In this document: in pieces, positions 1 through 8,680 of the stretch
Numbering within the stretch: position 1 is the first letter of the stretch
Layout of the letters: each line of letters begins with the position of its first letter
Assembly (NCBI RefSeq): GCF_000224065.1
Contig: NZ_AFWT01000005.1
Span: 1-64,000, forward strand
Length of the DNA: 64,000 bases
From: Thiorhodococcus drewsii AZ1
GTDB lineage: Bacteria; Pseudomonadota; Gammaproteobacteria; Chromatiales; Chromatiaceae
Direction of reading: 5' to 3'
The notes under the pieces: generated by a model
Databases searched by the model: none
The model's input: only the letters and a program-made list of their open reading frames with translations
Told to the model about the DNA's origin: nothing
Translations under genes and position numbers: made by a program

Positions 1-2
1 AG

Positions 3-80
3 TTTTTTGCGGAGCTGGATCTCTATGCGCCCCAACTGCGCACGCTGCTTGCTGAGAACTTCCAGATTATCGGTAATTGA
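3..80 (+). CDS. C-terminal end of an unidentified ORF entering from the left edge
   Basis: Frame 3 is open from the window edge to a TGA at 78-80 and reads as a plausible protein tail of 25 residues (FFAELDLYAPQLRTLLAENF followed by QIIGN). The hydrophobic/acidic periodicity looks protein-like, unlike the other two frames. It lies just outside the 3' side of the minus-strand group II intron. It is too short to name; it could be the end of a transposase-like or hypothetical gene. Confidence 0.3.
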   Translation, partial: FFAELDLYAPQLRTLLAENFQIIGN

Positions 81-224
81 GAACCGAAATCCTGCATTCG
101 CTAGGTATAGAGTAGAGAGCAGGCATCCCGCACCCGTAGACCCGGCCTATCTGTTGCCGCCCCTTTCGTTTGGCGGTGCCTCACTAGCCGAATCATAGGC
201 ACAGGAGACCAGCCCTCCCTCATC

Positions 225-258
225 AATCCGTGCATACGGTTTTCCCGTACACGGCTTT
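225..258 (-). ncRNA. Group II intron domain V hairpin
   Basis: On the minus strand the 34-nt element starts AAAGCCGTGTACGG, has a GAAA-type tip, and closes with CCGTATGCACGGATT. This is the catalytic AGC-triad hairpin of group II introns. It sits 11 bases downstream of the maturase stop codon, the expected place. Confidence 0.8.
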
Positions 259-268
259 CCGATGTGCT

Positions 269-1603
269 TCACGCCGAGGCATGCGCCGATGTCCAGCCTG
301 CGGTGGTTGGGACTTTGAACAGTCCAAGGTGGTCGTAGAGATGCGCGTTGGAGAACCGGATGTATCCTTGCGCCCGGCTCTGGAGCTTGTGGCGGCGACG
401 CAGTTGCGTACGTATCCGCTCCTCGGCATGCGTTTTGACCCGACCAAGAACCTTTGAGCAGTTGCGGTAGTGGAAGTAGCCTGACCAGCCCCTGAGGGCT
501 TGATTGACCTCCCCGATCATGTCCCTGAGCGCCACCGGGGTTCGGCGACGCGCCGTCAGTTCCTTAACCCGGTCCCTGATGCGCTGCTCGGCGCGTTTCG
601 ATGGCTCGACGTGCGGATAGCCTTTGCCGCTGCGACGACTCGTTCGCCAGGCAATCCGAAACCCCAGAAACTCGAACCCGTCGGCGCGCGCATCGACCAC
701 ATGGGTTTTCTGCACGTTGAGCGTAAGGTCCAACTTCTCGAGGACCGCCGTGAAGACGGCCATGGGCTTCTCGGTGCTGTGGCGACAGAGGATCACCGCA
801 TCGTCGGCATAGCGCACCAGCCGTGCACCGAGTCGACGCTCCAAGTCGTGCCGCACCCAGATCCGGTCCAAGAGATGCAGATACAGGTTTGCCAGCAGAG
901 GCGACGCAACGCCACCCTGCGGGGTTCCCCGTCGATTCCCTTTCCCACCCGTGGGACGGTGCTGGCCTCGCTCATCTTCCTCAATGACCGGGGCCTTCAG
1001 CCATTGCCGAATGAGTCCTAGAACAGGGCCATCGACAAGGCGCTCGGCGATCACGCCCATCAGCTTGGCGTGGGGAATCGTGTCGAAGTATTTCGACAAA
1101 TCCGCATCAATGACCTGGGTGTGTCCCCGTAAGAGGGCCTCGGCAATCGCATCGATCGCATCATGGGCCGAGCGTTGCGGGCGGAATCCATACGAGTGTT
1201 CGCAGAAGTCCGCCTCGAAGATCGGCTCCACCACCAGCTTGAACGCCATCTGGACGATCCGGTCCCGGATCGTGGGAATCCCTAAGGGGCGCTCGCTGCC
1301 GTCCGGCTTGGGTATCCAGACCCGACGCACGCCATCCGCGCGGTACGTCTTCTGTTCCAGTTCCTCCCGCAGGGCCGCCACGTAGGCGTCTTTCCCGATT
1401 CCTGCCTCAATGGCCGTGAACGTGACACCATCGATTCCGGGTGCCCCGCGATTGGCTCGGACGCGCTCGTAGGCATGACTCAGAATGTCCGCCCGAGAGA
1501 GCTTGTCGTACAAGGCATAGAAGCGGAACGCCGGCTCTTGCTTGGCCTTGGCGTAGAGCTTCCGCTGCAGCGTCCTGATCGTTTCCGGAGTTGTTAGCGA
1601 CAT
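269..1603 (-). CDS. ltrA: Group II intron-encoded reverse transcriptase/maturase
   Basis: The 444-residue protein is an intron-encoded RT that assists splicing and retrohoming. Conserved RT blocks are visible: PLGIPTIRDR (block 2, ~106-115), DADLSKYFD (motif A, 166-174), GTPQGG (motif B, 226-231) and YADD (motif C, 265-268). They are followed by a maturase X domain with the LRGWSGYFHYRN signature (~358-370). The C-terminus ends soon after GLFKVP, so the HNH endonuclease (En) domain is absent, as in En-minus lineages. AGGAG lies 9 nt before the ATG. The ORF is intact, so the element may be splicing-competent if the RNA ends are complete. Confidence 0.93.
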   Translation of the reverse strand: MSLTTPETIRTLQRKLYAKAKQEPAFRFYALYDKLSRADILSHAYERVRANRGAPGIDGVTFTAIEAGIGKDAYVAALREELEQKTYRADGVRRVWIPKPDGSERPLGIPTIRDRIVQMAFKLVVEPIFEADFCEHSYGFRPQRSAHDAIDAIAEALLRGHTQVIDADLSKYFDTIPHAKLMGVIAERLVDGPVLGLIRQWLKAPVIEEDERGQHRPTGGKGNRRGTPQGGVASPLLANLYLHLLDRIWVRHDLERRLGARLVRYADDAVILCRHSTEKPMAVFTAVLEKLDLTLNVQKTHVVDARADGFEFLGFRIAWRTSRRSGKGYPHVEPSKRAEQRIRDRVKELTARRRTPVALRDMIGEVNQALRGWSGYFHYRNCSKVLGRVKTHAEERIRTQLRRRHKLQSRAQGYIRFSNAHLYDHLGLFKVPTTAGWTSAHASA

Positions 1604-2100
1604 GGCCGCAATCTCCTGATCCTCCGCGCGTTGGTTGCATGCACAAAGTAGGGCTCCTTTCCTCGGGCCGGGTTATGTTGTCCCAGGCCCTCAAGCGGTA
1701 CTATGAGCCCCTCCGACTCCCGTGATGGCCCCCGTCGACTTCGGACTTGCCTTATACGACGCGGTTGACGGTTCTGGGCCGCCACCACCACGGGTCTCCC
1801 GCACTGGGACTGATTGACTTCCACCACATGCCACCCCTGCTACCCCGGAAGAATCGGCGGGACGCTCTCGTTGTCTCTTCCCACCGGCGGCGGCCTTCCC
1901 CTTCTGACCACAGGGTCGGCTTCTTCGATTGAGTGACGAGGCTACATCTCGGTTCGCTTGCGCTGCGGCCTGCGGTTTTGCACCCACGAAACTCACGACC
2001 CTTGGTTACCCAAACGCCGCTCCGGGGCACTACAATGGTGTACGAGCAACTCCATCGGCGGAACTTGAATCCGCAAGTTAATCAGCATGTTACGGCATAC

Positions 2101-2140
2101 GGTCAGGTCTTGCTTATTACGCAAAAAACAAGACCTGACC
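2101..2140. repeat. Perfect 12-bp inverted repeat
   Basis: GGTCAGGTCTTG (2101-2112) and its exact complement CAAGACCTGACC (2129-2140) flank a 16-base A/T-rich spacer. The arms could form a hairpin in RNA of either strand. It may be a terminator or the remnant of a small intergenic repeat. Confidence 0.6.
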
Positions 2141-2154
2141 CCGTGTGACCCCGT

Positions 2155-2187
2155 GACCCCCGAAAAGCTTCAAGCGCTTTTGGGGTC
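2155..2187. terminator. Hairpin downstream of the reverse transcriptase gene
   Basis: The left arm GACCCC-cg-AAAAGC and right arm GCTTTTGGGGTC pair over 12 positions with a two-base bulge and a short loop. It begins 32 bases after the stop of the minus-strand RT gene, so it is a candidate terminator, although no long U tract follows. Confidence 0.4.
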
Positions 2188-2218
2188 GGCTTGATTCACT
2201 CGTTAGCTGTCGCTGCAC

Positions 2219-3706
2219 CTACATAGACTTTTTGACGCCTTCTGAAACAAGGAAGTTCATAGGCGATGCTTTCGCGAAATATGACAACACGTAGTTTCGC
2301 TCATCGACTTTCAAGTTCTGAGAGCCGACGGCCGACGACCAGGAGAGCCAATCTGACTGCCCTGTCTTGAGGTATTCGCCACGAATTTCCTTAAAGCCGA
2401 AGTCCTGGACGGGAATCTCAAGCACTTTAGCTCTGGCAATCTTGAAATTCGGCGTTAGCTCATAGAGCCTGAGCAGTATGTCGCCGTAACAACCGTGACC
2501 AAGAAGATGGTCTTCGACGATAGCACCAATCCAGAAAAGCTGATACTCCAAGAATTCTTCAGATTCCTTTAGGTATTCCAGGATAACTTCCGACAGTGCG
2601 GCCTTTTCGCCAACCTCAGAACATACTGAATGAATATGCTTGATCAAATTCGGAAATCTTCGGAACAACGTTGGCAGATACTCGAGCAAACTGTCACTGT
2701 GCATCCGAAGGAAGCTCAAGATTCGATCAGCATCCGATTCTTCCAGGGATTCGTTTTGAAGGAGTTCGAGCAAGGCGTCAACCTGCTCTGGACTCAAGGA
2801 ATTCTCGATCTCGACATCCGTCTCTTCTAGCTCGACGCCTGACGCAGTGGGTACCTCTTCGTACTCCGTGATGATTTCCTTTAACGACTCACGTAGTTCG
2901 GATAGGGTTTCCTTGACATCGCCAACCGAATTGTCAAAGGCCGTTTTGGACGGATTGATATTGAGTGCAACCTGGCCTAGAAGCTTCTGAATGGTCTGGA
3001 AATCTCTCATCAATACATCGGGATCATTGTCGAACAGGTGGAAATCATCCATGAATCGCACGATTTTGTGAGACTTCAACGGGCCGTAAAGATCGACGAA
3101 CTTGAGGAACTCATTCCCAATCATTTTCGCGGGATAGATACCGTGAGGCATGAAGTCGACGCTTCGGCCAGAATTGATTTCACGGCAGAACTGAGAAAGC
3201 GCTGCTGAATCGACTGCTGCCACGTTGTCTTTTGCACTGAACCAGTGCGCAACATCATGGTGGTACATGCTGTTGAAATAAGAAGCGATATCAAACTGAA
3301 TATTGTGACTATAGTTAGTCGAGCATGCGTTCAGTTCTTGTTTGTATCGTGCATACGCAATGTGCACGGGAATGTGATGACCATCTACGAATCTGTATCC
3401 GAAACTTCGTCGGAGTTCGCTAACCTCCGGCCGGAATATTCCACGATTGCGATACACGACGTCGTAGAGAAAATATTCGGCTACCGGATCCAATTTTGCA
3501 GTTCTCCGGAGATGCCCGCGAGGCTTCGTGGCAAAAACGCGTTGCTGCGAAAGGAAGTTGTCCTCTGGGTGGGCGTCATTCAGGACGCGCTGATAGATGT
3601 AGTCGGAGATTTCCGCGCTGTGCTTCTGAACGAGCAGTAGGTTCGTCTTAAGCGGAAACAAGGTTCCGGAAAAGTCACGCTCAAAAAAACTTACTGCTGA
3701 GGTCAC
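2219..3706 (-). CDS. Stand-alone reverse transcriptase of the Abi/unknown-group (DRT-like) type
   Basis: The 495-residue protein has an RT palm: FDIASYF (motif A, 138-144, catalytic D139), HGIYPAKMIGNEFL in the motif B position (188-201), RFMDDF (motif C, 217-222, D220/D221) and NPSK (251-254). The catalytic Asp residues are kept, but motif B is strongly divergent from group II and retron RTs, as in the abortive-infection and unknown-group RTs that act as antiphage systems. Residues ~285-495 are predominantly helical and acidic, with no RT, maturase or endonuclease motif, comparable to the C-terminal helical-repeat regions of that class. The start is GTG, with AGGAG 6 nt upstream. It stands alone, with lower GC than its neighbours, and no retron ncRNA is evident. 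The defence role is inferred from family type. Confidence 0.75.
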   Translation of the reverse strand: MTSAVSFFERDFSGTLFPLKTNLLLVQKHSAEISDYIYQRVLNDAHPEDNFLSQQRVFATKPRGHLRRTAKLDPVAEYFLYDVVYRNRGIFRPEVSELRRSFGYRFVDGHHIPVHIAYARYKQELNACSTNYSHNIQFDIASYFNSMYHHDVAHWFSAKDNVAAVDSAALSQFCREINSGRSVDFMPHGIYPAKMIGNEFLKFVDLYGPLKSHKIVRFMDDFHLFDNDPDVLMRDFQTIQKLLGQVALNINPSKTAFDNSVGDVKETLSELRESLKEIITEYEEVPTASGVELEETDVEIENSLSPEQVDALLELLQNESLEESDADRILSFLRMHSDSLLEYLPTLFRRFPNLIKHIHSVCSEVGEKAALSEVILEYLKESEEFLEYQLFWIGAIVEDHLLGHGCYGDILLRLYELTPNFKIARAKVLEIPVQDFGFKEIRGEYLKTGQSDWLSWSSAVGSQNLKVDERNYVLSYFAKASPMNFLVSEGVKKSM

Positions 3707-4149
3707 ATTTTTCTCCTACGCACAAAGGCAGCTAACAGTTAAATTGGCTGACGTCCGCATATGCGGTGCTAGGCTGACAGCAGCCTACTGCAATACTGGC
3801 CGACCGCAATACGCAGGCGCTAAACGTCGACAACATCCGATGCCCCAGCCCGTCTTGAAGTCGGTCTCCCGTTCGGTTGGGGCCAACATCTCTGGTAAAT
3901 CGGTATCCCTTTATTCTCTGAATCGCCAGAATTTCTGTGCTTCGTCTATTGTCAGAGCACAAGCACATTGATGAATTCAGGTATTTTTAGGCGAGAACCT
4001 GCGTCTGGTCAAAACACACATCGCGTTGTCCGGGCGATGAACAGTCAACAGACCTGAACCCAAGCCAAACGCCTTCAACCGAATTCCCGCAAGCACTCGC
4101 TCATCGTGCCCAACGTCTCGCACCCCCAACCCTCACCAACCACTCAACC
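3707..4149. other. Intergenic region upstream of the reverse transcriptase
   Basis: No convincing gene on either strand. It must contain the promoter of the minus-strand RT gene. A retron-type msr/msd or template repeat was looked for by eye and not seen. The last 100 bases before 4150 are C-rich and follow the VWA stop codon. Confidence 0.4.
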
Positions 4150-5298
4150 TCACCCCCGCGTAGTCACAATCTCCTCCCGCGCAGCCCAAGCATTAACATC
4201 CTCATGCCCAATCGCGGCAGCCATCAACGCCGGAAACTGATCCGGGGTGCAGGCGAAGGTCGGGATTCCCATGGCGGCGTATTGGCCGGCAATCTGGTGA
4301 TCGTAGAAGGGAGCGCCCTCGTCGCTCAGGGCCAGTAAGGTGATGAATTCGACGCCCGATGCCTTGATGCTGGCGGCGCGCTTGAGCATCTCGGTCTGAT
4401 CGCCGCCTTCGTAGAGGTCGCTGATGAGGACGAAGACCGTGTCGCTTGGGCGTCGAATGAGGCCCTGGCTGTAGGTGAGCGCCCGGTTGATGTCGGTTCC
4501 GCCGCCGAGCTGCACGCCGAAGAGCAGATCGACCGGATCGTCCTGAAGGGCGTCGCTCATGTCGACGACGGCGGTGTCGAACACCACCAGTCGGGTGCTC
4601 AAGGCCGGCAACGAGGCCATGACGGCCGCGAAGATGCTGGAATAGACGACCGAGGTGGCCATGGAGCCGCTCTGGTCGACACAGAGCACGACATCGCGCA
4701 GTGAAGAGCGCTTGCGCCCGAAGCCGATGCGCACCTCCGGGACGATGGTGCGTTGCGCCGGCTGGTAGTGCTTGAGATTGGCCTTGATGGTGCGGTGCCA
4801 GTCGATCTCCTTGAGCCTGGGCCGACGGTTGCGGACGGAGCGGTTGAGCGCGCCGGTCACGGCCTGACGCATGGGCTGCTCGAGCCGGCGCATCAGATCC
4901 TCGACCACACGGCGGACGACCTGGCGCGCGGTGTCCTTGGTGCGCGCGGGGACGACGTGCTTGAGGGTCACGAGGGTGGCGACCAGATGGACATCGGCCT
5001 CGACCGCCTCCAGCACCTCGGGCTCCAGCAAGAGTTGCTCCAGCCCGAGCCGCTCGATGGCGTCCTTCTGCATGACCTGTACGATCGAGGACGGGAAATA
5101 CTGACGGATGTCGCCCAGCCAGCGGGCCACGTTCGGCGAGGAGCCCGCCAAGCTACCGCGCCGTCCCGCCTGACCGTAGACAGCGTTGAGGCATTGATCG
5201 ATTCGGACATCCTCGCCTTGCAGGTCCAGCCCGATGCCGTCGGATTGCTCGCCGCCCAGGATCAGGCGCCAGCGCCGCTCGCGTGCGTCTTGACTCAT
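4150..5298 (-). CDS. VWA domain protein (CoxE-like), last gene of the SWIM-DUF5691-MoxR-DUF5682 operon
   Basis: The 382-residue protein has a helical N-terminal half and a C-terminal von Willebrand A domain (about 200-355). The metal-ion-dependent adhesion site is complete: DQSGS (208-212), a Thr in LGGGTD and an Asp in LISDLYEGG. VWA partners of MoxR ATPases are thought to act as metal-dependent substrate adaptors. It overlaps the DUF5682 gene by 4 bases (ATGA type), so the two are translationally coupled. A second, clearly paralogous protein lies at 33612-34817 and shares the DQSGSM, GVQLGGGTDI and SDLYEGG segments. Confidence 0.88.
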   Translation of the reverse strand: MSQDARERRWRLILGGEQSDGIGLDLQGEDVRIDQCLNAVYGQAGRRGSLAGSSPNVARWLGDIRQYFPSSIVQVMQKDAIERLGLEQLLLEPEVLEAVEADVHLVATLVTLKHVVPARTKDTARQVVRRVVEDLMRRLEQPMRQAVTGALNRSVRNRRPRLKEIDWHRTIKANLKHYQPAQRTIVPEVRIGFGRKRSSLRDVVLCVDQSGSMATSVVYSSIFAAVMASLPALSTRLVVFDTAVVDMSDALQDDPVDLLFGVQLGGGTDINRALTYSQGLIRRPSDTVFVLISDLYEGGDQTEMLKRAASIKASGVEFITLLALSDEGAPFYDHQIAGQYAAMGIPTFACTPDQFPALMAAAIGHEDVNAWAAREEIVTTRG

Positions 5299-7586
5299 TC
5301 ACCCTCCTCCAGACCGAGCAGCCGCGACAAGAGCGGCAGCGTCGCCTCCGCTCGCGCGCGGTCGAGCTCGCCGAGATGATCGTGCGTCGAACCGAGCGCC
5401 ATGGGTCCGCGTTTGACGCGCTCGCCCATCTGACGCCGCTCGGCGGCCTCGAAGCTGGAAAAGGTCCGTCGCAGCAGCGGGATGACCTGCATGAAGGTCT
5501 CTTCGGGAAGCTGGCACACCCATTGGTCGACGAGCTGCCAGAGGGCGTGGTCGTGGATCAGGAGCTGACCGCTGTCACGCAGAAAGCCGTCCAGCCAGGC
5601 GGCGGACTGACCGGGCTCATTGGCCCTCGACAAGGCCAGACCGAGCTGGCGTGCGGCGCCCTCCTCGTCCATCGCGCCGGTATCGAGCAGCAGCCGGCAG
5701 CAGCGCCCGCGAATGATGCCCTGCAGACTCTGGGTGTCGGCAAGCTGGCTCAGGGTGCGCTGCCATTGGGCTTGGAGCCGCGTGTCGTCGAGGAGCTGAA
5801 GCCCCTCGTGGACACCCTGGATGTGGTCGAATAGGGTCTCCGCCGCCTCCTCGTTGATGCCGCTGCAGGCATTGGGGAGGCCGATGAAGATGCGCGCCAA
5901 GAGGCCGTCCAAGAGTGTGTCGACGCGCTCGACCGCCGTCTTGCGGACATCCCCGTAGCGGGCCAGCCGGGCCAGCTCAGGGACGGCCTGCATCAGCACC
6001 AGCACATCGGCGGCGAGCGCCGCTCGGGCCTGGAGCTGTTCGATCACGGGCTCGATGGCCTCGCCCAGGTCGGCGAGCAGCGCCTGCCGCGCCAAGGCCG
6101 CCAGCTGGCCGATGTCCTCGCGCCGATGCGCCTCCTGCACGACCGCCGCCGTCGCCGCCTGCGCGATGCTGTTGCCCCAGCGGCCCGCCTCGATCAGCGC
6201 CACCTCGAAGTCCGGCTCCCACTTGATCCGCCAGGACTCCTTGAAGGTGCCCTTGCCCGCTTCGCGTCCGCCGTTGCGGCCCCAGGGGACATCGAGAAGC
6301 CTCAGCCGATGCAGGAGATGGCTGCGGGCCAAATCGTTCGGCTTGCGCAGATCGAGCAACAGTGACTGATCGCTCACGCTCGGCTTGAGCCGCAGACGCC
6401 GCTGCTGGGCGCGCAGATCCTCCTGCAGCGGCGTCGAGGGCGTCGAGTCGGGCACCTGCCCCAGCCGCTCGCCGACGATGAGACGCGCCTGGATGAGCTG
6501 CATCGGCGCCGATTCACCGAAGAGCATGACGGACTGGGTCGCGTCGTTGAGCTCGGCGAGCGACGGCAGGGGCCGAGCACGCATGGCCGCCAAGGTCTCG
6601 GCGAGGCGTACGGATTCGATGACATGGGCGCTGGAGATATCGATCCCCTCGGCCCGAAACGCCTGGGCGACCTTGATCAGCCAGGGAGTCGCGACGTCGC
6701 CGGACTGGGACCAGAGGTGGTCGTACCAGCCGGGCGACCCGATCCCGGCACCGTAACCGCTGTGGTAGCTCAGACGCCCATAGGTCCAGGGAACCCAGGT
6801 CGCGGTCACCTTGACCTTGGGCAGACCCTTGAGGAGCCGGTTGTCCTCACTCTGCTTGGGGCGCTTCTCCAACGCCGGGACGTGCCAGGCGCCGCAGACG
6901 ACGGCGATGCGCTCAAAGCCCTCCTTCTCGGCCGCGCGCAGGATCTTGCGCATGGCGGCCTCGCGATAGCGCTCCAGGATCGGCGGATCCTGCACAAGCT
7001 CAGCCTCGACATGCTCGCGCAGCGCGGTCATGGCGGTGCGGATGCCGTCGAAGAGCGACTCGGTGTCGCGACGCTCCTCGACCATGTGCTCCCACCAGCG
7101 CTCGCTGTCCTCGTAACCGGCGGCCTGCGCGATCAGCGCGACTGGATCGCCGCGCCAGGGCTCTGCTGGCTCGGCGCTCGGCGGCTCGGCCCCGTCATCC
7201 TCCGAGGGGTCCGCGTCCGGTGCGGCACGCTCGGCAGCCTCCTCACGTTCCTCCCGTTCCCGTCGCCGAAGCGCAATGCGATTGGCGAGCGGCAGGTCCA
7301 TGAAGCGTATCGGGAGGTCGCGCCCCAGGGCGTAGTGGATCGCCTGCCACTCGGGCGAGAACCGGGCGAAGGGATAATAGGAGGCGTCGCTCGGATCGTC
7401 CGGCGCATAGACCAGCATGGCGACCGGTGGGCGCATCTGGGCGTGACTGGCCAGCGCGACCAACGCATCGCCTTCCGGCGGGCCTTCGATCAGGACGATG
7501 TCGGGCGCCAGACGCTCAAGGGCGTCGAGCAGACTGCGCGCGGAGCCCGGACCATGGTGGCGGACACCGAAGACATGGGTGCTCAT
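5295..7586 (-). CDS. DUF5682 family protein
   Basis: The 763-residue protein is of unknown biochemical function. It opens with an RHHGP motif (9-13), then LIEGPPEGD, IRFMDLPL and later VVCGAWHVPAL. This series resembles the LxEGP...GxxH pattern of TraB/ChaN/EreA-like proteins, which may hint at a distant metal-dependent hydrolase-like fold (inference). An acidic/charged linker sits near 110-150, and the C-terminal half is helical. It overlaps the MoxR gene upstream and the VWA gene downstream by 4 bases each. DUF5682 is known as a recurrent neighbour of MoxR/VWA pairs. A paralogue is at 34807-37191. Confidence 0.85.
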   Translation of the reverse strand: MSTHVFGVRHHGPGSARSLLDALERLAPDIVLIEGPPEGDALVALASHAQMRPPVAMLVYAPDDPSDASYYPFARFSPEWQAIHYALGRDLPIRFMDLPLANRIALRRREREEREEAAERAAPDADPSEDDGAEPPSAEPAEPWRGDPVALIAQAAGYEDSERWWEHMVEERRDTESLFDGIRTAMTALREHVEAELVQDPPILERYREAAMRKILRAAEKEGFERIAVVCGAWHVPALEKRPKQSEDNRLLKGLPKVKVTATWVPWTYGRLSYHSGYGAGIGSPGWYDHLWSQSGDVATPWLIKVAQAFRAEGIDISSAHVIESVRLAETLAAMRARPLPSLAELNDATQSVMLFGESAPMQLIQARLIVGERLGQVPDSTPSTPLQEDLRAQQRRLRLKPSVSDQSLLLDLRKPNDLARSHLLHRLRLLDVPWGRNGGREAGKGTFKESWRIKWEPDFEVALIEAGRWGNSIAQAATAAVVQEAHRREDIGQLAALARQALLADLGEAIEPVIEQLQARAALAADVLVLMQAVPELARLARYGDVRKTAVERVDTLLDGLLARIFIGLPNACSGINEEAAETLFDHIQGVHEGLQLLDDTRLQAQWQRTLSQLADTQSLQGIIRGRCCRLLLDTGAMDEEGAARQLGLALSRANEPGQSAAWLDGFLRDSGQLLIHDHALWQLVDQWVCQLPEETFMQVIPLLRRTFSSFEAAERRQMGERVKRGPMALGSTHDHLGELDRARAEATLPLLSRLLGLEEGE

Positions 7587-8680
7587 AGCACCTCGCGGCA
7601 GGCCCGATAGAGATCCTTCCAGTCCGAGCGCTCCTTGACGACGGTCTCCAGGTACTCCTGCCAGACGACCTTGTCCTGCACCGGGTCCTTGACGATCGCG
7701 CCGAGCAGCCCGGAGGCCACGTCGCCCGCGCGCATCTGGCCGTCGCCGAAATGCGCGGCCAGGGCCATGCCGCTGTTGACGACGGAGATCGCCTCGGCCG
7801 TGCTCAGGGTGCCGGAGGGCGTCTTGAGCTTGGTCTTGCCGTCGGCGGTCATGCCCTGGCGCAGCTCGCGGAAGACGCTGACGATGCGCTGGATCTCCTG
7901 GAGCGCGGGCTTCTCGGCCGGCAGCTCAAGCGCCCGCCCGAGCCGCTCGACGCGCTGCTCGACGATCTCGGTCTCTTCCTCCAGGGTCGCCGGCACCGGC
8001 AGCACCACGGTATTGAAGCGGCGCTTCAAGGCGCTCGACAGCTCGTTGACGCCCTTGTCGCGGTTGTTGGCGGTGGCGATGACGTTGAAGCCCTTGCGTG
8101 CCTGGACCTCTGTATTGAGTTCCGGCACGGGGAGCGTCTTTTCAGACAGGATGGTGATGAGGCTATCCTGCACGTCCGCCGGGACGCGGGTCAGCTCCTC
8201 GACCCGGACCAGGGCGCCGTGCTCGAGGGCGTGCATGACCGGACTCGGCACCAGCGCGGCCCGCGACGGACCGTCCGCAATCAGTCGCGCATAGTTCCAG
8301 CCGTAGCGCAGCGCCTCCTCGCCGATACCCGCCGTGCCCTGAACCACCAGGGTGGAATCGCCCGAGATCGCCGCGGCCAAGTGCTCGGAGACCCAGGACT
8401 TGGCGGTTCCCGGGAGCCCATAGAGCAAGAGGGCACGATCGGTCGCCAGCGTGGAGATGGCGATCTCCATCAGCCGGGCCTGGCCGATGTACTTGGGGCT
8501 GATCTCGACCCCATTGCTCAGCGTGCCGCCCATGAGGTAGGTGCGCACGGCCCAGGGCGAGAGCGTCCAGTTGGGCGGCCTGGGATGCTCGTCGACCGCC
8601 TTGAGCGCCTCGATCTCGTGGGCGAACTCCTGCTCGGCGTGCTGGCGCAGGATGGCTTCGTTGGGGCTTTGGGTGCTCAA
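7583..8680 (-). CDS. MoxR-type AAA+ ATPase
   Basis: The 365-residue AAA+ ATPase has Walker A GLPGTAKS (88-95), sensor-1 Asn in ATANN and an arginine-finger segment SSALKRRFN. The Walker B box reads RVEEL (~159-163), so the usual Asp-Glu is Glu-Glu; the paralogue at 37182 shows the same change. The chosen start is TTG at 8680: it overlaps the TGA of the upstream gene, has GAGG 6 nt before it, and gives MSTQSPNEAI. The open frame extends upstream, but that extension reads antisense-like sequence inside the DUF5691 gene. It probably remodels substrates together with the VWA partner two genes downstream. Confidence 0.88.
   Translation of the reverse strand: MSTQSPNEAILRQHAEQEFAHEIEALKAVDEHPRPPNWTLSPWAVRTYLMGGTLSNGVEISPKYIGQARLMEIAISTLATDRALLLYGLPGTAKSWVSEHLAAAISGDSTLVVQGTAGIGEEALRYGWNYARLIADGPSRAALVPSPVMHALEHGALVRVEELTRVPADVQDSLITILSEKTLPVPELNTEVQARKGFNVIATANNRDKGVNELSSALKRRFNTVVLPVPATLEEETEIVEQRVERLGRALELPAEKPALQEIQRIVSVFRELRQGMTADGKTKLKTPSGTLSTAEAISVVNSGMALAAHFGDGQMRAGDVASGLLGAIVKDPVQDKVVWQEYLETVVKERSDWKDLYRACREVL

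Larger units (their letters stand above)
200..2030 (-). mobile_element. Group II intron with maturase ORF
   Basis: The minus strand carries a maturase/RT ORF (269-1603) preceded by about 425 bases of structured non-coding sequence and followed by a typical 34-nt domain V at 225-258, the arrangement of a bacterial group II intron. Near 2030 the minus strand reads GTGCCCCGGAGC, a plausible 5' end close to the GUGYG consensus. The 3' end is not resolved: sequence after domain V (below 225) does not fold into an obvious domain VI with a bulged A, so the intron may be 3' truncated or end near 190-200. The host exons are not recognisable. Boundaries are approximate. Confidence 0.8.
2031..2218. other. 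Non-coding gap between intron and reverse transcriptase gene
   Basis: No credible gene. It holds two strong inverted repeats, listed separately, that may end transcripts of the upstream minus-strand reverse transcriptase. Confidence 0.5.

Noticed and set aside
2206-3735. Integron attC-like sites flanking the reverse transcriptase (GTTAGCTG / CAGCTAAC)
   Set aside because: The short inverted words do not fit the RYYYAAC/GTTRRRY core sites, and no integrase or cassette array is present.
3732-3968. 78-codon minus-strand ORF upstream of the reverse transcriptase
   Set aside because: Cys-rich, no ribosome-binding site and no protein character; probably the RT gene's promoter region.
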